DNA of 64,000 nt from Atrichornis clamosus (Eukaryota; Chordata; Aves; Passeriformes; Menuridae): contig WBMZ01003302.1 in the NCBI GenBank assembly GCA_013400975.1, forward strand, positions 62,001 through 126,000, written 5' to 3'. The notes under the pieces are model-generated. The model worked only from the letters and a program-made list of their open reading frames with translations, searched no databases and was not told the DNA's origin. The position numbers and the translations under genes were made by a program. Each line of letters starts with the position of its first letter. The stretch's first letter is position 1. This document shows, in pieces, positions 47,601 to 61,072 of this stretch.

Positions 47601-49540
47601 TAAGATATTGTCTGGATACATGGCTCTTTAACTGTAATTTCTTACTTTTTTTCCTAGGCAAAAGTGTGCATTTCTTTCAGAGTAAAATATTTAGGATATT
47701 ATAAAGAACTTCTTAGCAACACATCATTTTTTGCATTAAAATGGAACTATGTCAGTAATGAATGTTGACTTGAAATTACAGCTGGTATGGTAATGAAATA
47801 AAGCCCCATTAGATTTAAGTAATTTGCAAATTGAAGTTGTTATCAGTTAATAATTGTATCCCTGACTGATGTGAGGAAAGGGTCATATCACTCAATCAGA
47901 TAGGAAGTAGGACTTGTAAACAGATGTAAACTAGAATAAATGTTAAATTATGGATTAATTCCATGCACACAGAGTAGCAAATGCCCACTAGTAGATAGTT
48001 TTGCTTATTTCCAATGTGATCATTCTCCTGCACTGGTTTTACTTTTAGGAAAGCACTAAAGTAATGATTTTTGTATAAGTTCCAACAGTACATCAGTTTA
48101 TCACAATGCCTGTGTTAGTCATATGTATTTGTAGTTAATCACAAGTTATTCAGGTGCTAGGTAGGTGCATCAGCTTCTAGGTCAGTTTTGACTTCCTTAA
48201 CTAGAGCCTTACAAAGGAGTAGGCATAATAAATCATGTTTGAAGGAAGATTCATCCCGTGTATCCCTAGAGTTTTGGTAAATGAGTGTTCTTACCTGAAG
48301 GAGATGTAGGAGAATCAAAATGCATCTCAAACCGCTTGTGAACCAAGAGTGTTTCACCCCTTTTGTAATTCTGGTTGTGTGCTGCTCAGCATTAAGTCAA
48401 TGTTTTGTTGCCACCGGATTTCCTCTGACAGAAGATTTGACCAGGGACCTGTATAACTATAGAGCATCTGGTCTGTTTCTTTACCTCCCTTAATTAAAAC
48501 CAGCTCTATTTTTTAGAAAACATTGTGCACCAAAAGGGAGCCTCCAATACAGAAACTCACTGCAACCCTCTGGAAACTTCGAAGCTCAAAACAATGAAAA
48601 TCTCTGCAGTCGCGGCAAAGCAGAGTATCAAAGAACATCAAAGTCACCCTGACAGGTCAGTAATTTGCAAGTAGCTATAAATAAAACCTGGATTCTCTTA
48701 TTGTGTCAACTGGGACCCAGTAAAGCATTTCATTTTCCGGACAGAAATTTATCTCATAGAGTGATTGATTAAACATATCAGTCAAACAGCTTCTCAAACA
48801 AGAAATACTTTACTATTGTTTTTCTCTTTCAATAGCTGTGACTTTGGAAAAATTTTGATTCTGTCTACATTTTCCCCCAGTATGACATCATACTAATGGT
48901 AAAAAGTTTGGTTGAATGAGAGTGCTACAGAACTCTCTGAGCATGTAGTATGGGTACCTGCGAATGTGCCAGTCTCCCCACAGCTGCAGAAATGCTGATA
49001 TGAGTTTGCTGCCCTTGACTTCTCACTGCCTCACTATTTGTGGATTCACTCAGGCCTCCACACAGAGTGTTTAAAATGCTGCTAAATCAGAACACCTCTT
49101 TCTGAGTGTCTGTACAGGTGTGACAATGGGCTGTAATCCTTTCTTCAGTAGGGATGTTCCATTGTAGAATATCCTGTGACATTCCCTGTGAGTTACTGGA
49201 GTGTGTTTTAACATTACCTCTTCTTTTTACCGTATGAAATCAGACATCTGGCACTGACTGGCTGGCTGTAAACAGAACCTGGTGTTTCTCCAGTCGCACA
49301 CCTTTTCTCTTGGCATTGAACACTGCAGCTGGGAAGTGCAGGTGGAAGAGGAATTTGCTTGTTGCCAGAGGAAGCTGCAAAGTGGAAAAAGATTGAGCTA
49401 GGTAATTCAAAAGGGATGTTCTGGTTTTGTTAGTTTGTTTTCCCTGAAGGGCTGCCACCACCATCCCGAGGGGAGGTAGAAGGGCAGGCAGTGGTCTGTT
49501 CTCTCTGCTGACAAGTGACAGGATCCGAGGGAATGGCATA
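44700..49540. other. Gene-poor stretch with a GC-richer patch
   Basis: The patch at 44.4-45.45 kb is clearly less AT-rich than its surroundings. It contains an unassigned 99-codon plus-strand ORF without recognisable motifs. An octamer is at 46067-46074. Otherwise only the 47.3-47.8 kb segments noted separately stand out. Confidence 0.55.
47327..47768 (+). other. Pair of acceptor-led open segments, possibly transcribed
   Basis: At 47327 the acceptor CATCTCTTTAAACAG precedes 35 open codons (for example RLTWRSPEFVTDPWK), and a donor-like CACAG|GTTGGA ends a 132-base unit at 47458. At 47658 a strong acceptor (TTACTTTTTTTCCTAG) precedes 36 open codons ending in a stop at 47768 (AKVCISFRVKYLGYY at the start). 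The two do not share a continuous frame. A spliced non-coding RNA or chance is more likely than a protein gene. Confidence 0.15.
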
Positions 49541-49541
49541 A

Positions 49542-49782
49542 AACTGTGTCAGGGGAGGTTTGGGTTGGATATCAGGAAAAGGTTCTTCCCCCAGAGCGTG
49601 GTTGGGCCCTGGAACAGGCTCCCCAGGGAGGGGTCACAGCACCAGCCTGACAGAGCTTAAGTGTTTGGACCATGCTCTCAGGCACACGGTGTGACTCTTT
49701 GGGTGTCCTGTGAATGGACAGGAGTTGGACTTTGATGATCCCTGTGGGTCCTTTCCAACTCAGGATATTCTAGGATTCTAGG
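49542..49782 (+). mobile_element. CR1 LINE tail, plus orientation
   Basis: The text GTTTGGGTTGGATATCAGGA, CTTCCCCCAGAGCGTGGTTG, CCCTGGAACAGGCTCCCCAG and the end CCTTTCCAACTCAGGATATT are typical of a CR1 3' segment. About 240 bases remain, with no coding capacity. It is isolated in the gene-poor right part. Confidence 0.9.
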
Positions 49783-51361
49783 GTTAGAGCACTGAACCAG
49801 CTGCTCCTGCTCAAGGTGGACCCAGTCTGGGATCGCAGCATTTTTCTCCTGACTTTTTGAAGTTCCAGGCTAATGATTTATCCCTTTCCTTCAGACTTCT
49901 GTTCTTTGGATACTGATCATAAAGCAAGAACTTTAACTCAGAGAAAATTACTGCTTGTGGGGTAGTTGCTTAAATCAGTATCTGAATGGCAAAGCTGAGG
50001 GGCTGGTGTGTCACGTTAGGCTGGTCACTTCACTTTGAAGTGAGTAGGGGATCACTGAGTGTGAAATAAGTTGATACTGTGGCTGAACTGTGGAGAGTTA
50101 GGGAAAAATTCAGTTATACTTCAAACATTTTTTTTCTCTCTGCTTATGAATATGTGTATTCTTTAAATATTAACTAGATGTTCCACATTGTAATAGTCAA
50201 GGATGACTTCTGCTAACTGTTCGTCTTAAGCTTCCTTTCATATAGGATAAGAAAAACTTGCTAAAACTGTATTTTAAATTATTAATATGAGATTAGATGT
50301 CCAAACAGTTCCTCTTCTTCTCTTGTGCCTGAGCTTCCCAACCTGACAACAAGACAGGTGGCCTAAAACTACCGTGATGAAGGAAGCATAATGAGGGGCA
50401 AGGGGTCACTTGGAGTGAAATTAGACAAATAACCAGGGTTCAAGGATATGCTTAAATGAACAGCATAGTTTGCACTATCTGTTGGCAGTTATTTTAAGAT
50501 GTATAAAACACTGAGTTGACAATGTCCTAATTTTGCAGGGATAGGCTGTAAAGGTCATAAATTCTATGAAAGGGGTCAGAATCTAATTTACAGGTCTGAC
50601 TCAAAGCTTGCTGAGGTCAATGAAAATCTCTCTGTTAAGTTTAGTAATGTTTGGATCATATCTTAAAGAAAAAAATAGGTGTGTTGAGAGAGTGCTAAGA
50701 CTAAATGAGAGAAGTAAAAGTTTTCCCAGGATAAATGCACTTTTCATCTATCATTGAAACAGGAAAAAGCCTGTAAGACTGACAGACTCTCTCTCATTAT
50801 TCCATTTTAATTTATTTCAAAGTGCAGTGAGCCTAATGAGTGAAGAGTGAGATTATTCATTACCTGCTGTTATACAGTAAATGGAAATGCATATTTTCTT
50901 CAGAGATCCTCAGGTGAATAGTAGATTTGGGAAGATGTCTCCTGCAAGAATGTCCTTTTCAAGACAGAATGAACCAGAAGTACTCTTGGAATTATTTAGT
51001 CCATTGAATATACAATCCTGTACAATCCAGTAGCTCTCTGGCTAAAACCACAGGATTATATTTTCTGCTGATGAAAATGTGGGCTGCTCCACTGACTCTT
51101 TGGGCCATATCATCACGTTCTGCAAAGAACCTGGTCTGGTTTTATTTGTTGCTGCTGTTTAGTTATAAAAATCCCACTTGGGACCTGGGCTGTTTGTCAC
51201 ACACAAACCAGTGTGAGATGACTGTGAGGAAAGGCACTGCACCAGTCATTAATGCTGATCTGCACCAGCTGCCCTGCAGAAGGAAAGTAGTCCTTAAATC
51301 AGGCACCAAGATCCTTTTAAGAGAAGGAAAATTAGTCAATTTTGAGTTTGCTCTTTTGCAG

Positions 51362-51411
51362 CAAAAGAGGAATTTTAATGCTCCCGCAATCTTAGGCCAA
51401 GACAGACTTTG
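51362..51411 (+). CDS. Possible internal exon, unidentified
   Basis: A very strong acceptor (GAGTTTGCTCTTTTGCAG) and a near-consensus donor (CTTTG|GTGAGTATG) flank 50 bases. They are open in a single frame (QKRNFNAPAILGQDRL plus two bases); both other frames stop. The frame is also open upstream into the presumed intron. The splice signals are among the best on the plus strand here, but no partner exons were assembled. Confidence 0.28.
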
Positions 51412-51724
51412 GTGAGTATGATGGGACATAAGTGCCTTTTGTTTTGCTGTTAGTGAGAGTAAATTGTACAGCTGTCAAGCTGCGGCACGTCTGTAAGTGC
51501 TGAGTAAAACCATTGCTGGGAGGGATGGGATCAGTGTGCCAAAGGAGAGGCAAGAATGCACATCCGTCAGGGAAACCTGTTAGAATTTTGAAGCAAGTTT
51601 AAACCAGTACAGATGCCTTGACCATCTGCTGAGGAGTAGGTGTGGACGTAATTGCACAGCACAACTGTCATTTCATTTTTGATAAAAACACCTTATTTTG
51701 CAGGAACTGTACAGCCAAAGGCAG

Positions 51725-51769
51725 CAGCTTCTCCCTCCCTCCAAAGGAACAGCTTCTCCCTCCAAAGCC
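51725..51769. repeat. Tandem duplication of a CT-rich unit
   Basis: CAGCTTCTCCCTCC followed by an AAAG-containing tail occurs twice in tandem, the first copy with an extra CTCC. This is a recent-looking local duplication. Confidence 0.75.
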
Positions 51770-54700
51770 TTTGTCCTTGAAATAGCATTACAAGAGAACA
51801 CAGAGCTCAGCTTCAAATGATCTGATTTTTTTTTGAGACTTTCCCGTTGTGTGTAAGAAGTTGCATCCAGCCTGTCCTGCAGGAGAAGCTGGAGCCCCTT
51901 GCAGTTTAGCATGGCTGGTCTGCACCTCAGAGTTTATCACAGAGGCACCAGGATACTCTCAACTGTAATGATGCTCCCAGAGCTTTGTTTTGTGGGTTGT
52001 GCCACCGAAAACCTTGGCAGGATGATGTCTCTGCATTATGTGGCTGCTTGTCTGTTATTTTCACTGCGGAAAAAAGGGAGTGTGAGCTCAGATCATGGGA
52101 GTATTGCCGCCCCCCCAGTGCAGGTCAGGGTTTCAGAAGCCGTAGAGATGCATTGGCAAATGGATAAGATTTACCAGAAGCTAATAAAGGCTGTGGACGT
52201 TTTCTTATGCTCAAATATGCCTTAATGGAAGATTTTAAGTATTTAAATTCACAAGTGGCTGCAGTAAATGTCATTCACTGTTTAAAGCAGGGATCTTTTT
52301 ACTCCAGCTTCATCAGCAAGACACAGTTTTAGGTGGAAGCTCAGTTTTATCTGGTAGGAATAAAAAGTAAGTATCCCATGCCTGGCCTTTGCCAAGTGAT
52401 TGTCTGTTTCTGAGCATGGAGCACTTGCTGTGAATTGTTTTCCCAGTTGCTGGGTTTGTCACAGTGCCTTTGCCTATTTGTGATCTGTATAACGAAAAAA
52501 ACTAGAGAGATGAGGGTAAATAAATAAAACAGTATTGTTTATCTCAGACACTTTTGCATCTACATTTTACATTTTTGTTACTTGGGTGATGGCTTTTGGT
52601 TTCTATTTTTCTTTTGGAACAGAACATGCATTTGCAGAGGCTGATATTTTTCAAAAGCAGATGTATTGTAAGCATAGGAAATCTATAAAAAATGTTTAGA
52701 GAGGAAAATGATAGAGCTGAAGAAAATATCTGGGCTCACCCTGAGATAAATGTTTAGTGGTTTTCTATTTTACTGTTTTAGCAGGTATTCCTACTGTCAC
52801 TTTAGCTTTAAGCCATATGATTTTATCAATTTAGTTTGCTAAGATAGTAATATTTATAGATGGATGCATAAATTCTAAAATCATCAAACCATTTCTCCCA
52901 AGATTCAAATGTGAGTCAAGAAACCGATGACCTAAGACTCCTTTTTTCCCCCCTGAATTTTTTGTTTTCCTAACATTATTTCTGTAGTCATTGTCTTTTT
53001 GTAGCTGGTTTTGAAAAAGTTGAATTACCTTAATTCCTTCTGAAACAACAAACATTCATATAAATATTGTACATGTAATATTATTATTGCTTTTTTTAAT
53101 CTTACTGAATTAACGTATTGTGTAATGTGCTAAAGGAAGAGAAGCAAAGAATATAGAAATATTTATAGTCAGACTCGGTTTCCATGCAGATCTCACAATA
53201 CCAGTGACATGGGCCCCTTTAATGTGAGGCTGGTGCCAGTATTTGAGCTTTCTGTTTCAAGGGGTTTTTCCAATGACAGCACTGTTTTAGGAAAGAAAAG
53301 AGCAATGTTTCCTTCCTTTTACCACATTTGTGTCTGCTTTGCTGATAGAAATGAGCAGTGGCTCTTGGTGAGTTCTGCTGGCCCTTGCCCTCAGATCTGT
53401 GGGATAAAACAGGCAAGTTTTTAAGATAATAGGCAGGTTTTTACACGTGAATGAAGCTTCTCTTTCTCCAAAATCCTCTCAACCATGACACCTTTCAAAT
53501 AGGTATCTGGAAAGCTAAAGGGAGCAATTGCAATTCCTGCAGAAGGTGGTAGAGAAAGGAGCAAAATCCAGACAGAAATCGCTGTGACTGCCCAGCACAG
53601 CCCGTGTACAGTGGTGTGGCCACTTGGGTGCCTGGCTGACCCCTCCTGCTCCTCTGTGGAACACGGATATCTGCGGGCCCCACACTGAGCCCTGCCCAGC
53701 CCCAGGGTACCTTGTGCTTGTGACTGTTCCCAAGGCGCTTGAAGCCCGTCACCAGTGTTGGCAAGCTCGCTCCCGAGCCCTGGTCATCCTGCTGAGGGGA
53801 GTTTAAATGGTTCTTTTTCCCAGCCCTTCCCCACGGGTTGCCGGGAGCCTGTGCAGCTCAGGTGGCTGGCAGACCACTCCTAGCCTGAATAATTAAGTTA
53901 GACCACCACTGATGATACTATACATTCAAATATTGGCCTGGGAGCTGCCACAGTTGGGAGAACAAATTTTCAAAGCGCCTGTGAAACTGAAGTGCTGCAG
54001 AGATCACAGCTCCCAGTTATCTCAGCTAAAACAAAAGGACTGCAAGTTGGTGCCACAGATCAAAAATGCTTCTTTTGAGCATCAGAACAAGATTCATGAA
54101 GAACTGCTCTCTTCAGGAAGTTGAGTCCATCAGTTTTTAAGGAGATTGAGCTGCTGAGAGCTGGGGCTTTGCTGCTTGAGGTGCTGTGCTGTCCAAACTG
54201 ATGCTCAGACTGATAAAAGTTCAGAGGCAGCTTGTGACTGCGCCTCTTGGATTTTGGTAGAGCCTTTTCTCCTCCTCTGTGAGTTAAATGTAGTGTAAGT
54301 AACTGACTGAAACATTGTGAATATTTTGTTCTCCGAGTTTAGAAGTTGAAAGCAGTGTCACTGTTACTGCTGGAGAAATTAAAGGATGAGTAAAATGGAG
54401 AATCCTTAGTGACGTGGTGCCATGCCCATGTACTGCTTCCCCTGAACTTCTCCAAGGAGACGGAAATAGCATAAAACTGTTTAGAAAAACAAAAAGGGTT
54501 TATAAATCAATTGTAATATATGTCATCCTTGCAAATCAAGAAAACACAGAGAAACTTGCCTGTAGGATCTGTTGCATCATACTTACACGTAGTAATGTGT
54601 TGAATGAAGCTAAAATAATCTACGAAGGTATTGATGACGTATTTAACCTCATTTAACATTAGAAAAACTATAGACGGAAGTGCATAAATCTGCGTATTAA

Positions 54701-57700
54701 AAATCTTGAAAGAGATTTGCCTACCTGTATAAACAATCTCTGGGCTCTTGGAGGATAAACCACTTGAATCTTCCCTCTTCACTTTCTGCTTTGTACATCT
54801 CCATTCTTCTGTTCATGTGTATTCATCCCTTAAAGTTCATTTGTATTCCGTTTAAATCAGGTCATCTTGATGCTGGTGAATTGATGTTGTAGGGGGAAAT
54901 TTGGAATTTGTGTTAAGTGTTGAAAGAGGCTTGATAAGAATTCTGAGTTACCAATTTATGCTGTCAATATTTTTTGTGAAAATGGGAGTTTTTCAAAAGA
55001 TTTCACTAAAAGCAGTTTTCCCAGTTCTTGAAGACCTCCAGATCCCCCATTTGTACTTCACAACATACCTGGGATCATAGGAAACGTATTTCATGCTTGA
55101 CATACTCTTTGCCACCATGTGCAGAGCCAGGTGGCGTCCCCGTCTGAATGGGACAACGTGGGCCCACATCTGTCCCTGTGCTGGGAGCACAGGCTGCACC
55201 TGAGGGGAAAGGGAGCACGGGAAGTTTGCCTCTAACACCCCCTGGAAAGGCTGTGCCTGATCATATTGCTCAGTCATGGCCAGGTTAGAGACACATTTAT
55301 GGCTTCCAGACTGCACCTGGTTTTTTAAATAGTCAGGCAGTTCATATTTTAGAGCTTCTTTTCATTACCTCCCTCTCTGGAAAACCTTTCCAATGTCAAA
55401 ATGGACCAAATTAGGTTTCCAGTCCCGTTCTTTAGATCCCTAGGATACCATCTCTGTTAAAAACCAGGAGATATACTCTGGAAAGGTCTGCTCTGATTCT
55501 GAGGGACAAAGATGTCTTATGCAGGCTGATTATCAACTGCTTAATAAGGATCTCTTCTACCATCTCCACAACATTTTTTGCTGTTCACCTGTGGAGATGC
55601 TGCACCAGCTGGAATGTAATTCAAATATTGTACATAAACTGTTTTCTCATTCTAGAACACACCTGCTAATTCTTCCATTCTTGGTATAGAAGCAGGGAGG
55701 AAGCCTTGTAGTGTGATCCAGCCTGATTTAAAAATAAAAGTCTTTCACAAGTCACTGTCTAGACTTATTTCAGTTTTCATTGTGCTGCTGATGGTGACCA
55801 AAATCTTTGTCAAGGCTTGCCTTTCTTTTCCATTCTGGTTAAAAATGTATTTAAACAAAACATGTTTAATACATCAGCATGTCCTGTAGTTATAGCTATT
55901 AACTATGGCATCATTCCAAGTTCTATTTTAGGACAACTTTTGTTCAGTCTCTGTGTGATGTTCTAATTTCCCCCCCTCCCAGTGCAATGGGGGCTTCTGT
56001 CCCTCTGCTATATTGTAAGTCTTATTTTAAGCTTCCTGAAAAAGTTCAGATGCATGTTTATCATCTGGGCGATTATCAGACATTGTTGAATTATTGCAAC
56101 TGTTGATTTTTAGAAGCTAAAGCTGCTTATCAGACTTTCTTGTGTCAGCCTCCCTCTTGTTGCTCCTTTAAGAAATGATGCCTTGCTTCTCCAATTGTTT
56201 CTAGTATTTTGGTATTTGGGTTCTTTTTTATTTTTCATCTCAGGTTTCCCAGGAGATAAAGACGGCATGTTTTTATCTAAAATATATTCCAGAAACCTGC
56301 TGATGAGGTTGTGGTGTGTGTGTTTGTGCCTTCCCACAGGGACTATTTTTGAGCTAGAGGTTTCCAGATCACCTTACAGAATCGAGTCCAGATGGTCTGG
56401 AATCCTTCTTTAGCGATCTACAGCTAATGAAATATTCAGCACAAATGACTTTGTCTTTAAAGCTGGGTAAATTCTTTCAGAAAAGCAGCACATTGATTTT
56501 TAGCTTTACTTTTCATAATTTCTCTCTTTTGTTTCATTACTTAGTGTTTTTCATTGCTGGTCCTTGCATCTATTTTGCTGTGTGGTTCAGGGGCTGCGAG
56601 GCACCTCGTGTCTTGGTTTCAGTTAATAAAGGAAATTAATAATGCCTTCATGGGCTTTAGCTCTTGGTTTTTCTTAGTATGAAGGGGAGAAAGATAAGAT
56701 TGTGCTGTGACCTGTATTTGTAGCAACCTCTACTTGCCAATTGATCTCACGGAACAAGACAAAGGGAGGTGAAGTAGATTGTGAGAACGGCATTCTTTTG
56801 TTTCCATGGGATTTTAGGTAAAATATAAGTGAGCTGTATGCTGGCTTGGACTAAGCAGGGTTATGTTTGTGTCTGAGTGCAAACAGCACAGTGCAGTTAG
56901 TACAGAGAGTATTCCTGGCCACCTGCAGTCAGAGAGACAGCAAGGAATAAACACTTGCACTCATCCCGAAGGAGAGCAGATTCTGCTCCTTAATTAATAG
57001 GATCAAACTGGGGCTCCCATGGGATTTTTCTGTCATGCAGTCAAATCAGGATTAAGTGTTATCCATTATTTATTAAAGGGTGGAAGTTATTAAACACTGA
57101 GTATTGTTCATTCCGTTCTGGAAGCACTGTTACAGGGATGTTTCCTCACTGTTCTGGAGCTGAAGGGCCACGGTGTGGTGAGAATATTTTTACAGTGCAC
57201 AAATAGGCAAATATCAGTAAAAGGTAACAAACACTTTTTCTGTTTCTTGTATGTCTGAAGAGTGTTCATAGCAATTATTGTACATCCTTGAATGAAGTTT
57301 GGCTCAGGTTAACTCCAGATTTGATTCATTAAAACATTTTCAGGCTTCTGTGACAGAGTTAGGACTGTGTTCATTAAAAGCCAGTATGTTCTTTAGTTCC
57401 TAAGATAAGCTAAGTTTTCTTGCTACCAAGGTTTCTGTTGAGGTGTGAACTATTTCTGCTGAACCAGTACCACGTGTTGTGAGAGAGTCAGAAAATGGTG
57501 CAGAAGGACATCACCATGCCCAGAACGTCTTTGACACTAAGAAAAGTTTGTGTCACTGATGCTAATGGTGTCAGCAGCAGAGAGAGACAGCCTAAACCGA
57601 AAAAAAATGGGGAGCTTATTTTTAAAAAGCAGTGCTCCCAGGACATCCAAATTCCTTCTAGAAATATTGGTAGGGCCCTGCTGGAAAAGTGTTAAAACAT

Positions 57701-60700
57701 GTATTTGATTCTGAACACAATGCTGGCATCCCCTAGTCTGCCTGCCTTTCTTAAGTGAGACTTACAGAAAAATTCCTGTGCAAGTCATTGAGATAGTTAG
57801 GTGTTGTCTCAAAACCCCTTTTCTTTTACAGTTGATACCTGGGCATAAATTGACCATAACAGTCCAAGGCATGAAGGTTTCACATTGTTACACGTGTATT
57901 TACTCAGTATTCAAGGTCAGATAAATCGGATTTTTAAAAAAAATACTTATGTATTATTTTTCAAATGCCTTTATATATGAAAAAATATATTCCTTATGAA
58001 AGTGAAAATTAAGCTGGAGGGGTTTTTTTGTTTGTTTAATAGCACTTTGGTTCTAGAGGCCTATGGGCCACTCTACGGCAAATGAAGTTATCTATCAAAA
58101 CAGTCTCTTAAAGGATCTGATTCAAAGTGTATTAAAGGCAGCAGGAGGCCTCTGGCCTTGGGAGTTGAGAGGCTCCATGCAGTTCTGGGACTCCTTTCAG
58201 GTTTGAATGTGAGAGTGTATTTATTTAACTGGAAGCAAAGGGAAGTTTGAGAGTAACTGGAGGCAAATTCAGGTGTAAATAGGAATATGCAGTGCTCTGC
58301 GTTCAGTATAACTGAATGCAAGCTGGACTTTGTAAGGTTTCTTGACTGTTCAAGTTATGACATTGCAGTTGAGTTACTTTTTAATTAAAAGTTTAATGTA
58401 CTTAATATCTTAAAACTTATTGGGTGAGATCTGAAAATTTTTTGCTTTAGCCTACAGCACATTTTAGTCACTGATCTCTGGAACAAATTCTGTTGTAAAT
58501 AAAATGTTGCAGTGATATAATATGAAGGCAGAAAAACTTTTTGCTGTGGCACTGCACTACTGAATTTTTTTTTTTTTACTGGAATGGGTTTTCTCTCTAT
58601 CAAAGAAGATGTGTGAAGAACTTCCCATTGGATCACAGAGTGAATGACTCTCTGGGATAGGAAGTGCTGGAAAAATGTTCTGCCTACAGGCAAGGAAGGA
58701 AGGTTTCTCAGTTAACCTCTGGATTTAGGAGACAGTGCCCAGGATTTACTGCATCAAGTACGTGGCAAACACTGAGGAAGGACAGAACAGAGGAGGAGCA
58801 GTGCAATGTATTGGCTTGATTGTCCAACTGTTTGGTCTTTAGGAACCAGAAAGGGGATGTGAGGGCAGGCAGGAAGGGGACATTTCTCTTTTGTAATCTA
58901 TCTGCTTTCCATCATGTGCATACATGTCAAGAAAAACACAGTATTCAGTGGATTTGCAGGACAAAAAAAACTCACTGGAAATTGAAATATCTCTCCATCT
59001 CCAGATTCCAGAAAAGCCAGAGGTGAAGGTAGGAGAGCTAGAACAACAGCTGTTAAAATAAAATGGGGAGAGAGAAAGTTCTCAAAGTGCTTCAGAGAAG
59101 TCTGGCTCAATGGGCTGCATTGCTTATCCAGCCAGGACCTAATTTATTGTTCACATTGATTGTAGAAGTCAATCAGCATCCTATATGTCTGTGTGCATGT
59201 AATAACTAATTCCTAATTGAAAGCTTGCTTTTTTAAGTACACCTGCAGGCCTACAAATACACTTTAGGTGTATGGTGACAGCTGGTGTCTCAACTCCAGG
59301 ATTTATTTTTAACTTTTATTAGTAAAGGAGAATTACAAGAGATGGGGACAGGCGAATCATTTGAGTGCCTTCAAAAGGAAACAGGAAGAAAGCAAGTCCT
59401 TGGAGTAGTGCTTAAATTAATTTTGCTTTCCAGAGGTCTTTAATTGCACTGGACTTTATTATCAGGCGGTCCACGTTTGCTTCCTGTTCATATTTGTACT
59501 ATGAGTGTGTGCCATGAAAAAGCCTTGCTGTTAATGCTAATGAGTCCTATGAGGAAAAATATTATAAGTTTACATCATGTTGGTTAACGTGATTTTGAAG
59601 GTGGAAATAGGTCTCGGGAATTACTGGTAAAAATTGCAGACAGGGATGTTTGTGAGTAAAACTTCCCTTCCTGTGGGTGTTGAAATATTGGTGTATGGGC
59701 TGGGGTGTTCCAGTAAATCTCAGGGTGCCTGAAAGTCAGCAGCTCCGTGTTGTGTGACGTGCTTGCAGTGAATCTTCTCATCTGTAAATCCAAGTGCGTC
59801 TCCTAAAGGTCAAAACAGGCAGGACTCACTGGTGCACCTGGTGTTAACTTTCATTATTTCCATTGGCACTGAAAGAGGATACAAATCATGAAGTGTTTCC
59901 AAAATTAGATACAGTATTACCGTCTCTCCCAGGTCCTTGAGTCTCTCCTATGAGTCATTTCTTTTAGTGTGCGTTTCAGTGTTTGTTAGTACGAACAGAG
60001 CCTGAGCTTGTATCCCGTTCCTGATGAGATTCAGAAATTGAATTAAGCAGAAAGGGTGTGTTTGAGTCTGGGCACCTTCATCATCTCAGCCCTGCTGTTG
60101 GGGGAGCAGCGGCTTTGCAGAACTTTCTCTGACAGGCCCTCAAAGTGCTTCTCACCCGTGGTGGGACTGAGCTGCTTTGGGCTCACTGTAACTGCGACCC
60201 AGCGATTAAAATTGTGTCCTTCTCACTAAGCAAAAAAAGGCTTAATGACCAGTGAATGTCACTTTTCTGAATGAAGTTGGATTGGCACTGAAAACCCTGA
60301 TTTCCTTCCTGCTTCGGTAGTGTTCAACTTTTAATGTTGTCTCTATAATTCTTGAACACCTAAGGACAAAGTTTACCTCTTCATGCAAATAATCCTGATG
60401 TGCTGCCTGGTGTGGCACGTGCCACTTGTGGAACCATCACTGTTGTCATTCATGTGTGGATAGCAACTAATAGATAATAAATGCATTGTTTTAGTTGACA
60501 TGTCCATTTTAATAATTATTAAGTTAAAGCGTAATGATTATATATATAAAAAGTAAAAGGAGCATCTCCAGTGTTGTTTTGCAGGTTAATATCACGTGGA
60601 TCTGCAGAAAGTTTTTCATAAAGTTATTTCCTTTGCACACCACCAACAGGATTTTGCGGTATATTCTGATTTGGTTGTGGGGTTTTTGTACTAAACTGGG

Positions 60701-60820
60701 TGAAATGAGATGTAAACAAGGGTCTTCATAACCCTGCCGATCTAACAAGGCGTAAGCACCCTGTTACCGAAGCATGGAAACATATTGCTGCTCTGTGTCT
60801 TTAGTTCATGCTTAAATGGT

Positions 60821-61072
60821 CACAGAATTGTTTCATAGAATGGTTTGTGTTTAAAGGGACCTCAAAGATCATCTCATCCCAACCCCCTGCCATGGGCAGG
60901 GACACCTTGCACTAGACCAGGTTGCTGAGAGCCCCATCCAGCTGGGTCTTGAATTTTCCAGGGATGGGGTAGCCACAATTTCTTTGGGCAACCTGTGCCA
61001 GGACTTCATCACTCCCACTGTAAAAAATGTCTTCCTCACATCTAATCTAAACCTGCCCTCTTTCAGCTTAAA
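60821..61072 (-). mobile_element. CR1 LINE tail, minus orientation
   Basis: The reverse complement of a CR1 tail is seen: TTCATAGAATGG, CCTCAAAGATCATC, CCAACCCCCTGCCATGGGCA, CACTAGACCAGGTTGCTGAG, then AAATGTCTTCCTCACATCTA. It is 5'-truncated, about 250 bases long, with no intact ORF. Confidence 0.92.

Larger units (their letters stand above)
49785..60820. other. Gene-poor stretch
   Basis: Apart from the candidate exon at 51362-51411 and the CT-rich duplication at 51725-51769, no gene or named repeat is recognisable. A GC-richer patch is at 53.55-53.9 kb. An octamer is at 60383-60390. Confidence 0.6.
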
